Position numbers and translations under genes: made by a program. 13,075 nt of DNA from Clostridiales bacterium UBA1390. GTDB taxonomy: Bacteria > Bacillota > Clostridia > Lachnospirales > Bianqueaceae. Of the stretch, positions 1-6,888 are shown one piece after another. The stretch covers positions 1 to 13,075 of the forward strand of contig DBQQ01000024.1 in assembly GCA_002305315.1 (NCBI GenBank), written 5' to 3'. The notes beneath the pieces are model-generated. The model had not been told where the DNA came from. It ran no database searches and was given only the letters and a program-made list of their open reading frames with translations. Position 1 is the stretch's first letter; each line of letters begins with the position of its first letter.

Positions 1-25
1 TCGAGCCCTATAGTGTCCAGAAAAT

Positions 26-48
26 GCCGCGGAGACGCGGCTTTTTTT
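26..48 (+). terminator. Rho-independent terminator of an upstream gene outside the window
   Basis: A perfect 6-bp GC-rich stem (GCCGCG / CGCGGC) with a GAGA tetraloop is followed directly by seven T. This is a textbook intrinsic terminator on the + strand. The AAAA just before the stem means it may also work weakly in reverse. The gene it ends lies left of the window. It separates that gene from the repeat array starting at about 106. Confidence 0.9.
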
Positions 49-105
49 GATGGGGCGGGTTAGTGATGAGTAACTGGTGGCCAGTGGCCAATCAATGCTT
101 CGGGC

Positions 106-720
106 GACGATACCATGCGACAAATAGTATCATCAAAACCCGGATTTCACGCCCATGCGGCCCCCAAATCGCCAAAACTGATGATACTCTGCGACGTATA
201 GTATCATCAAAAACTCGTATTCCACGCCCGGGCAGCCTGAAACCCCCAAAACTGATGATACTCTGCGACGCATAGTATCATCAAAAACCCTAATTCCACG
301 TCCGGACGGCCCTGAACCACCCAAAACGATGATACCCTGCGACACGTAGTATCACCAAAAATCCTAATTCCACGTCCGGACGGGCCTGAAAGCCCCAAAA
401 CTGATGATACCCTGCAACGCGTAGTATCATCAAAAACCCTAATTCCACGTCCAGACGGGCCTGAAAGCCCCAAATCTGATGATACCATGCGACGCGTAGT
501 ATCATCAAAAATCCTAATTCCACGTCCGGACGGGCCTGAAAGTCCCAAAACTGATGATACTCTGCGACACATAGTATCATCAGAAACCCGGAATATGTGC
601 CGGACAGTCTCAAAACCCCCAAAACTGATGATACCCTGCGACGCATAGTATCATCAAAAACCCGGATTCTGCGCCCGAACAGTCTCAAACTCCAAAATTT
701 GATGATCCCACGCGATGAAG
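106..720. repeat. Tandem array of eight 74/75-bp units with 29-bp near-palindromes
   Basis: Units start at 106, 180, 254, 328, 403, 478, 553 and 627, with a decayed partial ninth at 701. Periods are 74,74,74,75,75,75,74,74 bp. Each unit opens with GATGATAC-N13-GTATCATC. The 13-bp centre is also conserved (YCTGCGACGCRTA, itself partly palindromic around TGCGACGCA). The remaining 45-46 bp is conserved too, with a TCCGGA site and, in the middle units, a second small hairpin GGGC-CTGAAA-GCCC. In the unit at 478 this becomes GGGC/GTCC, which keeps pairing as G-U in a + strand RNA. Outer units (106, 180, 701) are the most diverged, the usual pattern when an array is homogenised from the middle. The 25-codon period leaves antisense frames open, but these are unlikely to be genes. 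Confidence 0.95.
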
Positions 721-784
721 ATATGCTCTATTCCTAGTGACAATAATATATATTTACATAATAAGGACGCTTTTAAAAAAACTG

Positions 785-813
785 TTGACAAGAAAACAAA
801 GAGGATATAAGAT
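785..813 (+). promoter_or_regulatory. Sigma-70-type promoter of the degenerate ABC gene
   Basis: TTGACA (785-790), a 17-bp spacer and TAAGAT (808-813) give a near-consensus housekeeping promoter. TATAAG at 806-811 overlaps it with a shorter spacer. It lies about 65 bp after the end of the repeat array and about 115 bp before the start codon at 927, so the transcript would carry a leader of about 110 nt. Confidence 0.75.
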
Positions 814-877
814 GTTTTTAACACTGAGATCTATTGAACTGACTCAAGAAAAATACGAATAAGTTTAATGGAAAGGT

Positions 878-902
878 AACGGCGATATATGTGCATGCCG
901 TT
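878..902 (+). promoter_or_regulatory. Leader hairpin before the degenerate ABC gene
   Basis: AACGGC (878-883) and GCCGTT (897-902) can form a 6-bp stem around a 13-nt loop in the leader RNA, about 10 nt ahead of the GGAGG ribosome binding site at 913-917. No T-tract follows, so it is not a terminator. It could affect translation or mRNA stability, but that is only inferred. Confidence 0.35.
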
Positions 903-926
903 TCATAAAAATGGAGGAAAGTAACC

Positions 927-1733
927 ATGTTTCAATTACAACCTAAAACCTACAACTGGATGTATTTGCTTCGGCTTCCATTCGAATGTCAACCGGTCTG
1001 TACTATCATCGTCGTGCTTCAGAAGCTGATCACCGGCCTGGTCAATGTACTATGGATTTTGGTACAAGCCAGCTTTATCGATACGGCTTTGCGTGTGGCA
1101 CAGGGTCAGGCAGGAATCGAGGCAGCCATCCCTTGGCTGATTTACATGATTCTGATTATCATCTGGAAGCGGATGGGATACAACCTGGGACGCGTGGCGA
1201 CCCGCAAGCTGGAGATTGAGGCGGAAGCGCAGATGACGACAGAAGCGGTGAAGAAACGTTCCCGCCTGCATTATTCCCTGATTGAGGACAAGGAGTCTTG
1301 GGAGTTGGTCAACCGTGTCAGCGGACAGATTGCCAAGAACACCTGGTATATGCTCCAGTGGACCTGTAACTTTTTAAACGCGGCCGTCAAGATCATCGGT
1401 ACATTCTTGATCCTCTTCACCCGGCTTTGGTGGATGCGGCTGGCCATCGCCAGAGGACTCTATCGTAATCATCAGCTGATCGTATTGGATGAGCCGACCG
1501 CTTCTATTGATCCTTTGGAGGAGAGTGCGATCTATCAAAAGTTCGCGGAGATGTCTCGCGGCAAGACGGCGGTCATCATCACTCATCGTCTGGGATCCGC
1601 CAGGATTGCGGATCGCATCTTGGTGTTGGATCATGGAGAACTCGTGGAAAGTGGAACACATACGGAACTGTTGGCCGCGAAGGGGCAGTATAGTCGTCTC
1701 TATGAGGCACAGGCCAAATGGTATACAGATTAA
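927..1733 (+). pseudogene. ABC exporter (TMD-NBD) with a large in-frame internal deletion
   Basis: The 268-residue frame joins two parts of an exporter half-transporter that is normally about 580-620 residues. Residues 1-165 are the start of a transmembrane domain, with hydrophobic stretches near 24-50, 68-80 and 150-165 and a charged cytoplasmic stretch at 81-135. Residues 170-268 are the end of the ATPase domain: RLAIARG, Walker B LIVLDEP (184-190, D188/E189), D-loop SIDP, switch histidine H220, and a typical ESGTHTELL C-terminus. Walker A, the Q-loop and most of the LSGGQ signature are missing. The break is near residues 166-171 (about 1422-1440), where a family member would read SGGQWQRLAIARG and this one reads LWWMRLAIARG. 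It cannot bind ATP normally, so it is almost certainly non-functional. The start is supported by GGAGG at 913-917, 9 nt upstream. Promoter and frame are intact, so the loss may be recent or an assembly error. Confidence 0.85.
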
Positions 1734-1838
1734 TGGGGGAAAAGGGGCTTGGCTTGGCGGAAACCGTGGAAGCAGCAACGCAAAGTCTTTTTATTAGCGT
1801 GGGAAACACAAATAGTTCTGGATTTGTCCCTTTGGATA

Positions 1839-1847
1839 TGCTATAAT
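1839..1847 (+). promoter_or_regulatory. Extended -10 promoter of the GH28-GH35-Nudix operon
   Basis: TGC-TATAAT (1839-1847) is a consensus extended -10 element. No good -35 is seen at the expected place (TGGATT at 1819-1824 is weak), which is common for extended -10 promoters and allows activator control. Transcription would start near 1854, leaving a leader of about 65 nt before the start at 1919. Confidence 0.65.
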
Positions 1848-1879
1848 TTAGGATGAAATTAAGTCATGATTGCGTGAAT

Positions 1880-1894
1880 TCAGGATCTTCCTGA
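1880..1894 (+). promoter_or_regulatory. Small inverted repeat in the operon leader
   Basis: TCAGGA-TCT-TCCTGA (1880-1894) is a perfect 6-bp inverted repeat between the extended -10 promoter and the AAAGGAGG ribosome binding site (1904-1911). Its place just after the transcription start fits an operator or leader hairpin. No regulator gene is nearby to pair it with. Confidence 0.35.
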
Positions 1895-1918
1895 GTACGC
1901 AGTAAAGGAGGAAATAGT

Positions 1919-3178
1919 ATGCCACAGGAGTTTTTTCCAGATCATACACCGATTGATCCCTGGTTTTATGATCTTCATATTCCGGAGCTGTCTGAGCTAG
2001 GGACGCCCTATGTGCTGACCGATTATCAGATTTTAGATGACGGGAAAGTCCATACAAAGGAGATCCAGCATCTGATTGATACGGCCCATGAGAATGGCGG
2101 CGGTGTCATTGTCGTACCGAGAGGAACCTATATGACGGGATCTCTCTATTTCAAACAGGGAGTTCACCTGTATGTTTGCGAGGGCGGGGTACTGAAGGGA
2201 AGCGATGATATCTCGGATTATGATCTGAAGATGACTCGGATCGAAGGAGAAACCTGCATGTATTTCACGGCGCTGATCAATGTCGATGGTGTCGATGGCT
2301 TTACCATGTGCGGTTCTGGAACGATTGATGGGAATGGCTTGAAGTCTTGGAAGACATTCTGGCTTCGCAGAGCATGGAATCCGGCTTGTACCAACAAGGA
2401 TGAGCAGCGTCCTCGTCTGGTTTATATTTCCAATAGCCGGAACGTCCTGGTAGCCAATCTGCATTTGATGAACTCCCACTTCTGGACCAATCACATCTAT
2501 CGGTGTGACCATGTGAAATATTTGAATTGCGACATCTTCTCGCCGGCAGCGCCCGTCAAGGCGCCGAGTACGGATGCCTTGGATATCGATGTCTGTACCG
2601 ATGTACTGGTGAAAAACTGCCGTATGGAAGTCAACGATGATGCGATTGTTCTGAAGGGCGGCAAGGGTCCGTGGGCGGATCAGGCAGAAGAAAATGGTTC
2701 TAATGAAAGAATCATTGTAGAGGATTGTGTATATGGCTTCTGTTATGGATGCCTGACCTGCGGATCGGAATCCGTCCATAATCGCAACATCATCATTCGG
2801 CGTATTCAAGTACATACCGGAAAGAATATGCTCTGGTTGAAGCTGCGTCCGGATACCCCGCAGCATTATGAGTACATTACGGTGGAGGATGTGGAGTGTC
2901 ATGAGATTCTGAATTTCCTGAATGTGAATCCCTGGACCCAATTCTTTGATCTGAAGGGACGGACGGATAAGCCCGTGTCCAAGGCAGATCATATCTGTAT
3001 CCGAAACTGTACCTGCGATTGTGAGACCTATTTCAATGTCAAGAAAGAAGACAGTCAGTATCTGCTTTCAGATTTTGTCTTTGAGAATCTGCATATCCGT
3101 GCGAAAAAGAACGGATTCTTTGAAGAGGCGATACAGAATGTGCAGGTGAACAATGTGGTGGTAGAAGAGCTGCCATGA
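1919..3178 (+). CDS. Glycoside hydrolase family 28 (polygalacturonase-type), cytosolic
   Basis: This 419-residue protein has the GH28 parallel beta-helix pattern and probably removes galacturonic acid from small pectin fragments inside the cell, since no signal peptide is present. Visible motifs are STDALDID (217-224, the family NTD motif), NDDAIVLK (239-246, the DD motif) and WLKLRP (306-311, in place of RIK). The aspartates expected for catalysis (D219, D240, D241) are all present. The GHG motif, whose His helps catalysis in characterised members, aligns with C275-Y276-G277 in CYGCLTCGSES, so the His appears replaced by Tyr. The start is fixed by AAAGGAGG (1904-1911), 7 nt upstream. It is the first gene of a run with a GH35 enzyme and a Nudix hydrolase. 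The family call is firm; substrate (homogalacturonan, rhamnogalacturonan or unsaturated product) is not resolved. Confidence 0.92.
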   Translation: MPQEFFPDHTPIDPWFYDLHIPELSELGTPYVLTDYQILDDGKVHTKEIQHLIDTAHENGGGVIVVPRGTYMTGSLYFKQGVHLYVCEGGVLKGSDDISDYDLKMTRIEGETCMYFTALINVDGVDGFTMCGSGTIDGNGLKSWKTFWLRRAWNPACTNKDEQRPRLVYISNSRNVLVANLHLMNSHFWTNHIYRCDHVKYLNCDIFSPAAPVKAPSTDALDIDVCTDVLVKNCRMEVNDDAIVLKGGKGPWADQAEENGSNERIIVEDCVYGFCYGCLTCGSESVHNRNIIIRRIQVHTGKNMLWLKLRPDTPQHYEYITVEDVECHEILNFLNVNPWTQFFDLKGRTDKPVSKADHICIRNCTCDCETYFNVKKEDSQYLLSDFVFENLHIRAKKNGFFEEAIQNVQVNNVVVEELP

Positions 3179-3185
3179 TGCAGGG

Positions 3186-3214
3186 AAAAGAGTCATAGAG
3201 ATATGGCTCTTTTT
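3186..3214 (+). terminator. Weak terminator or attenuator between GH28 and GH35 genes
   Basis: AAAAGAGTCAT (3186-3196) pairs with ATGGCTCTTTT (3203-3213) through a 6-nt loop, with one G-U pair. The right arm ends in TTTTT. The stem is AT-rich and the T-run short, so partial read-through into the GH35 gene 20 bp later is likely. It would lower downstream expression relative to GH28. No separate promoter is visible in the 55-bp gap. Confidence 0.55.
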
Positions 3215-3233
3215 CAGTTTGAGAGGAGAATAA

Positions 3234-5285
3234 ATGGTTTATACGTTCAGAGAATATCATAAGTCGAAGGTGCTGACAGGGCACCTGCGGATGGGGGGAC
3301 AGAATCCGGCAGGTGAACGAATCGATGTGACCAGTCAGTATTTTACACGCGGTAATAAACCTTGGATCGGAGTCATGGGAGAATATCATTTCGTGCGGGA
3401 TCATCGTGAGAACTGGTATCGGGAGCTGTGCAAGATGAGGGCCGGGGGGATTTCAGTTGTATCAACGTATCTATTCTGGATTTATCATGAAGAGATGGAA
3501 GGAGAGTTTCTATTTACAGGGGATAGAGACATACGGCGCTTTGTAGAAGAAGCACAACGTGCAGGTTTGGACGTGGTAATCCGTATTGGACCTTGGGTGC
3601 ATGGGGAATGTCGCAATGGGGGATTTCCAGATTGGCTCCTCAACAAAAAGTTCTTGCTGCGGGATAATCATTCAGATTATATGGCGAAAGTACGGATCTG
3701 GTACGAGAAGATTTATGAGCAAGTACAGGGCTTATTCTATCAGGATGGTGGAAATATTATTGGGATCCAGTTTGAAAACGAACTTGTAAATAATGCGGAG
3801 CATCTGTTAGCGCTTAAGAACATGGCCTTAGATATCGGATTCCATGCGCCCATCTATACTGTAACAGGATGGAATAGTAAGTATGGAGCGAGAATCCCGG
3901 TGGATGATGTTGTGCCCGTATTCGGTGCTTATGTGGAGGCGCCTTGGGCCACCCATACACATCCATTGCCGCTATCGATCCATTATGTTTTTAATGAGGC
4001 AAGAAATGATGCCGCTGTAGGAGCGGATCTTATGGATACGATTGCTGAAGATGGCTGGCAGCTGCCATATAACAGATATCCGTATGCTACTTGTGAAATG
4101 GGTGCAGGATTGATGAGTACGCATCATCGTCGTGTACGAGTTTCAGGAATGGATGCATATGCGCTTGCTTTAGTGAAGCTGGGATGCGGTAATAATCTGG
4201 TAGGATATTATATGTATCATGGAGGTACGAACAAGATTGGGAAATACTCTACATTAAATGAGACAAAAGCATCGGGATATCCGAATGATTATCCGATTTT
4301 GAATTATGATTTTCATACAGCGTTGTCTGAATATGGAGAGGTACGGGATCAGTATGGACTTCTGAATCTTTTACATTTATTCATTCATGATTTTGGAGAG
4401 ACATTCGCAGGGATGGAATATGTTGCTTCCACACAGGAGGTACAGCCCGAGGATTTGACTTCTCTTCGATACTGTATGCGTACAAATGGAGAAAGTGGTT
4501 TTATCTTTATCAATCATTATCAACGCCTAGCGCAGTTGGATGACCTGAATCATGTCGTTATTGACACAGGAAGCGTGCGATTTCCTGCTATGAATATTCA
4601 TGGAGAGGTGAGTTTTTTCCTGCCATTTCATATGGATCTGGCGGGAAATATGTTAGAGCATGCGACGGCACAGCCGCTTTGCAGGGTAGATCATACCTTT
4701 TTCTTTGTGGCTATTGAGGGAGTGGAGACAGAATATCGATTTACAGATGGCAGAAGTTTTCGGCCAGCGTCGAAGGAACCTTTATGTATAGGAGACATAC
4801 AGATCGTGACGCTGCCATGGAAGGAGGCTCGATATGTAAGGAAGATAGCCAATACACTCTATATTGGCCGCGAATGTGATATCTATGAAATGGATGGTCA
4901 GATTTTAGCCATACAGGATGGCAGTTACTCTTATGAAGTCTGGGATGGGAAGAAGTTTGTCATGCATACCGTTTTCCGATCGTTTTCACAGGCACGGGTC
5001 ACATTTGAAAGTGTGGAAGAGCCCTTTATACCCCGGTATGTGGAAGAGCTTCAGATAGGAGGAACGCGAAAATGCACATGGAAAAGGATGACGGTTTCTG
5101 GGGCAGAAGGATTTATTGAGATTCAGGAACAGTATGATGTCGCACAGATTTATGCAGATGGACAGATGATCGCGGACCGATTTTATGACGGGGAAGTATG
5201 GCGGATCCCAGCGCGGATGCTTTATGGAAAAGAATGTTATTTGGTGATGTCAGAGATGAAGAATGATTTCTACCTGGAGAATTGA
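3234..5285 (+). CDS. Glycoside hydrolase family 35 (beta-galactosidase-type), cytosolic
   Basis: The 683-residue protein matches GH35 in its N-terminal TIM barrel (about 35-385): GEYHFVR (49-55), STYLFWIYHE (77-86), RIGPWVHGE (117-125) followed by NGGFPDWL, IIGIQFENE (175-183) and YYMYHGGTN (325-333). By comparison with characterised GH35 enzymes, E183 should be the acid/base and E288 (in TCEMGAG) the nucleophile. Residues from about 400 on are beta-rich and less recognisable, as in family accessory domains. No signal peptide is seen, so it should act on imported beta-galactosides. Beside a GH28 enzyme, galactose side chains of rhamnogalacturonan are a reasonable inferred substrate. GAGAGGAG at 3221-3228 is the ribosome binding site for ATG 3234. 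The motifs differ from the best-known GH35 forms (CRNGG rather than WEFGG), so specificity may differ. Confidence 0.92.
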   Translation: MVYTFREYHKSKVLTGHLRMGGQNPAGERIDVTSQYFTRGNKPWIGVMGEYHFVRDHRENWYRELCKMRAGGISVVSTYLFWIYHEEMEGEFLFTGDRDIRRFVEEAQRAGLDVVIRIGPWVHGECRNGGFPDWLLNKKFLLRDNHSDYMAKVRIWYEKIYEQVQGLFYQDGGNIIGIQFENELVNNAEHLLALKNMALDIGFHAPIYTVTGWNSKYGARIPVDDVVPVFGAYVEAPWATHTHPLPLSIHYVFNEARNDAAVGADLMDTIAEDGWQLPYNRYPYATCEMGAGLMSTHHRRVRVSGMDAYALALVKLGCGNNLVGYYMYHGGTNKIGKYSTLNETKASGYPNDYPILNYDFHTALSEYGEVRDQYGLLNLLHLFIHDFGETFAGMEYVASTQEVQPEDLTSLRYCMRTNGESGFIFINHYQRLAQLDDLNHVVIDTGSVRFPAMNIHGEVSFFLPFHMDLAGNMLEHATAQPLCRVDHTFFFVAIEGVETEYRFTDGRSFRPASKEPLCIGDIQIVTLPWKEARYVRKIANTLYIGRECDIYEMDGQILAIQDGSYSYEVWDGKKFVMHTVFRSFSQARVTFESVEEPFIPRYVEELQIGGTRKCTWKRMTVSGAEGFIEIQEQYDVAQIYADGQMIADRFYDGEVWRIPARMLYGKECYLVMSEMKNDFYLEN

Positions 5286-5302
5286 GCAGAGGAGGGCAGA
5301 GT

Positions 5303-5770
5303 ATGTCTATTCGCAGTACTGTCAAGGCGATTTTATGCAAGGAGAATCAGATCCTTTTGAACCGGTGTCAGATGGAAAACGGTGAAATCTACTATGATTT
5401 ACCGGGCGGCGGACAAAATCCATATGAATCGCTGGAGGAGGCACTTCATAGAGAAATCCTAGAAGAAACGGGATATCAAGGGAGGATTCTTCGCTTGGCT
5501 GCTTTAGCGGAGGAAATTTATGATGAAGAAGAACTGAGAGAGTCCTATCCAGAATATGCGCATCGCATCTTTCATATCTTTGTGATGGAGTTATGTGGAA
5601 AGGAACCAAAACAGCCTGGGGAAAAAGATTGGCAGCAGTTAGATTCTGTCTGGATTCCTCTTTTTGAGGCAGATAGGCTGAATCTCAGACCCAGGCACCT
5701 GATCGGGAGAGTCACCGAACTGGTACAGAATGAATTTCCTATTTATCTGGGAACGATCCATGTGAAGTGA
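5303..5770 (+). CDS. Nudix hydrolase
   Basis: This 155-residue protein carries a complete Nudix box from G36 to Y58: G36, E42, then REILEETGY (50-58), matching G-x5-E-x7-REUxEExGU. The glutamates at 51, 54 and 55 should bind the metal. Such enzymes hydrolyse a nucleoside diphosphate linked to another group; the real substrate cannot be read from sequence. ATG 5303 is chosen because AGGAGG lies at 5290-5295, 7 nt upstream. An upstream TTG at 5282 overlaps the stop of the GH35 gene and has no ribosome binding site of its own. The 17-bp gap after the GH35 stop implies co-transcription. A role with nucleotide sugars or in housekeeping are both possible. Confidence 0.92.
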   Translation: MSIRSTVKAILCKENQILLNRCQMENGEIYYDLPGGGQNPYESLEEALHREILEETGYQGRILRLAALAEEIYDEEELRESYPEYAHRIFHIFVMELCGKEPKQPGEKDWQQLDSVWIPLFEADRLNLRPRHLIGRVTELVQNEFPIYLGTIHVK

Positions 5771-5781
5771 GGAAAAGACGA

Positions 5782-5808
5782 TAAAAACGAGATTTGGGTT
5801 GAATCTCG
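5782..5808 (-). terminator. Hairpin that reads as a terminator on the minus strand
   Basis: CGAGATT (5788-5794) and AATCTCG (5802-5808) form a 7-bp stem with a 7-nt loop. On the + strand no T-run follows, but on the - strand the stem is followed by TTTTTAT. It could stop antisense transcription entering the Nudix gene, or it may be an operator, as its left half is part of a direct repeat flanking the uppP promoter. Confidence 0.4.
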
Positions 5809-5827
5809 GAATGTGATATGGTATATT
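5799..5827 (+). promoter_or_regulatory. Promoter of uppP
   Basis: TTGAAT (5799-5804), a 17-bp spacer and TATATT (5822-5827) make a good sigma-70-type promoter. It overlaps the hairpin at 5788-5808. The -35 lies within CGAGATTTGGGTTGAAT (5788-5804), and a near copy, CGAGATTGGGTTGGAT, lies at 5844-5859 just after the expected transcription start. This layout suggests a repressor bound at two sites. The transcript would have a leader of about 140 nt. Confidence 0.6.
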
Positions 5828-5835
5828 ATAGAAAA

Positions 5836-5889
5836 CAGTCTGCCGAGATTGGGTTGGATATTTTCTTAGACAAGAGAGATGACAGACTG
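5836..5889 (+). promoter_or_regulatory. Inverted repeat in the uppP leader
   Basis: CAGTCTG (5836-5842) and CAGACTG (5883-5889) are complementary and could close a stem around 40 nt of leader RNA. The enclosed part includes the second copy of the CGAGATT-type direct repeat. No known riboswitch class was recognised. Confidence 0.3.
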
Positions 5890-5975
5890 GTTTGAGTAAG
5901 AGGGGTACGGTGGTAAGGAGAAGTAGAGGTAAAAGTAGCAAGATAATGGAAAAAAATTCATAAGGAAAGGGGAAG

Positions 5976-6869
5976 ATGATCATAGAAGATCTGCTTTTTT
6001 GTTTAAAATCATTTATATTGGGAATCGTAGAAGGCGTCACGGAGTTCCTGCCCATTTCGTCGACAGGGCATCTGATTGTCTTTGAGGATTTGCTGCAGTT
6101 TCAGGGTTCGGAGCAGTATATCAACACATATTCGTATGTGATACAGTTGGGGGCGATTCTGGCCGTCATCCTGCTATATTGGAAGAAGATTTTTGCTACG
6201 TTGCAAAACCTGTTTCCAAAGAAAAAGAATCAAGTCTGGGTACGGCCTTATGAAAAGACAGGACTCCGTTTCTGGATTACGTTGGCGATTGCCTGCATTC
6301 CGGGATTCATAGGAGTCATGCTGGTGGGAGATCTGGCGGATGCGTATCTGTTTAATTCCGTTAGTGTGTCCATTGTTTTGGTACTGGGTGGTATTGCGAT
6401 GATTTTCGCAGAGAAATATTGTAACAAGAATAAAACCACGGCAGTGCAGCAGAATGGGAAGTGGCTCTATGTAACGACCAAGCAGGCGTTAATCATTGGT
6501 TGTTTCCAGTGTCTGTCCATCATTCCCGGAATGAGCAGAAGTGCTTCGACTATTATTGGTGGATGGTTTGCAGGCCTTTCCACGACGGCCAGCGCAGAGT
6601 TCTCGTTCTTCCTGGCGATTCCGGTCATGTTGGGCATGAGTGCGTTGAAGTTAATCCAGCTAGGCGGCTTTGGATCCATGACTTCCATCGAGCTGATCAG
6701 CCTGGCGATTGGGTTCGTGGTTAGTTTCCTGGTAGCGCTGGTGGTTGTCAAGAAGTTTATTGCCTTCTTGCAGAAGAAGCCAATGACCGTATTTGCAGGA
6801 TATCGTATCGTGTTTGGTTTGTTCGTATTGATTTTAAGCCTGTTCGGCGTTGTGAATATGGCAGCATAA
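5976..6869 (+). CDS. uppP: Undecaprenyl-diphosphate phosphatase (UppP/BacA)
   Basis: This integral membrane enzyme removes a phosphate from undecaprenyl diphosphate, recycling the lipid carrier for peptidoglycan and wall polymers; extra copies confer bacitracin resistance in several bacteria. The 297 residues match the family length. Signature regions are present: GIVEGVTEFLPISSTGH (16-32), with E19 and E23, and PGMSRSAST (184-192), with R188, corresponding to E17, E21 and R174 of E. coli BacA. About eight hydrophobic segments are visible (for example 53-70, 99-117, 128-146, 170-184, 209-226, 240-258, 273-293). The start at ATG 5976 follows AAGGAAAGGGG (5962-5972). It has its own promoter, and no terminator directly follows, so transcription probably runs through the repeat array to the terminator at 7532-7566. 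Confidence 0.95.
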   Translation: MIIEDLLFCLKSFILGIVEGVTEFLPISSTGHLIVFEDLLQFQGSEQYINTYSYVIQLGAILAVILLYWKKIFATLQNLFPKKKNQVWVRPYEKTGLRFWITLAIACIPGFIGVMLVGDLADAYLFNSVSVSIVLVLGGIAMIFAEKYCNKNKTTAVQQNGKWLYVTTKQALIIGCFQCLSIIPGMSRSASTIIGGWFAGLSTTASAEFSFFLAIPVMLGMSALKLIQLGGFGSMTSIELISLAIGFVVSFLVALVVVKKFIAFLQKKPMTVFAGYRIVFGLFVLILSLFGVVNMAA

Positions 6870-6888
6870 TAAGAAGTCGGCTGCTGCG

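Noticed and set aside
207..688. Antisense open frames of 121 and 132 residues in the first array
   Set aside because: They exist only because a 75-bp unit is 25 codons; the 74-bp units shift the frame, there is no ribosome binding site, and the same peptide appears in two frames.
106..720. CRISPR array
   Set aside because: The parts between the palindromes are nearly identical from unit to unit, so they are not spacers, and no cas gene is present.
927..1733. Intact small ABC ATPase
   Set aside because: The ATP-binding P-loop is absent and the N-terminal part is a piece of a membrane domain, so it is a deleted exporter rather than a complete small protein.
2033..2992. 319-residue antisense frame within the GH28 gene
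   Set aside because: The GH28 reading has clear family motifs and a ribosome binding site; the antisense frame has neither.
5282..5302. TTG start for the Nudix protein
   Set aside because: It overlaps the GH35 stop codon, and AGGAGG is correctly spaced for ATG 5303 instead.
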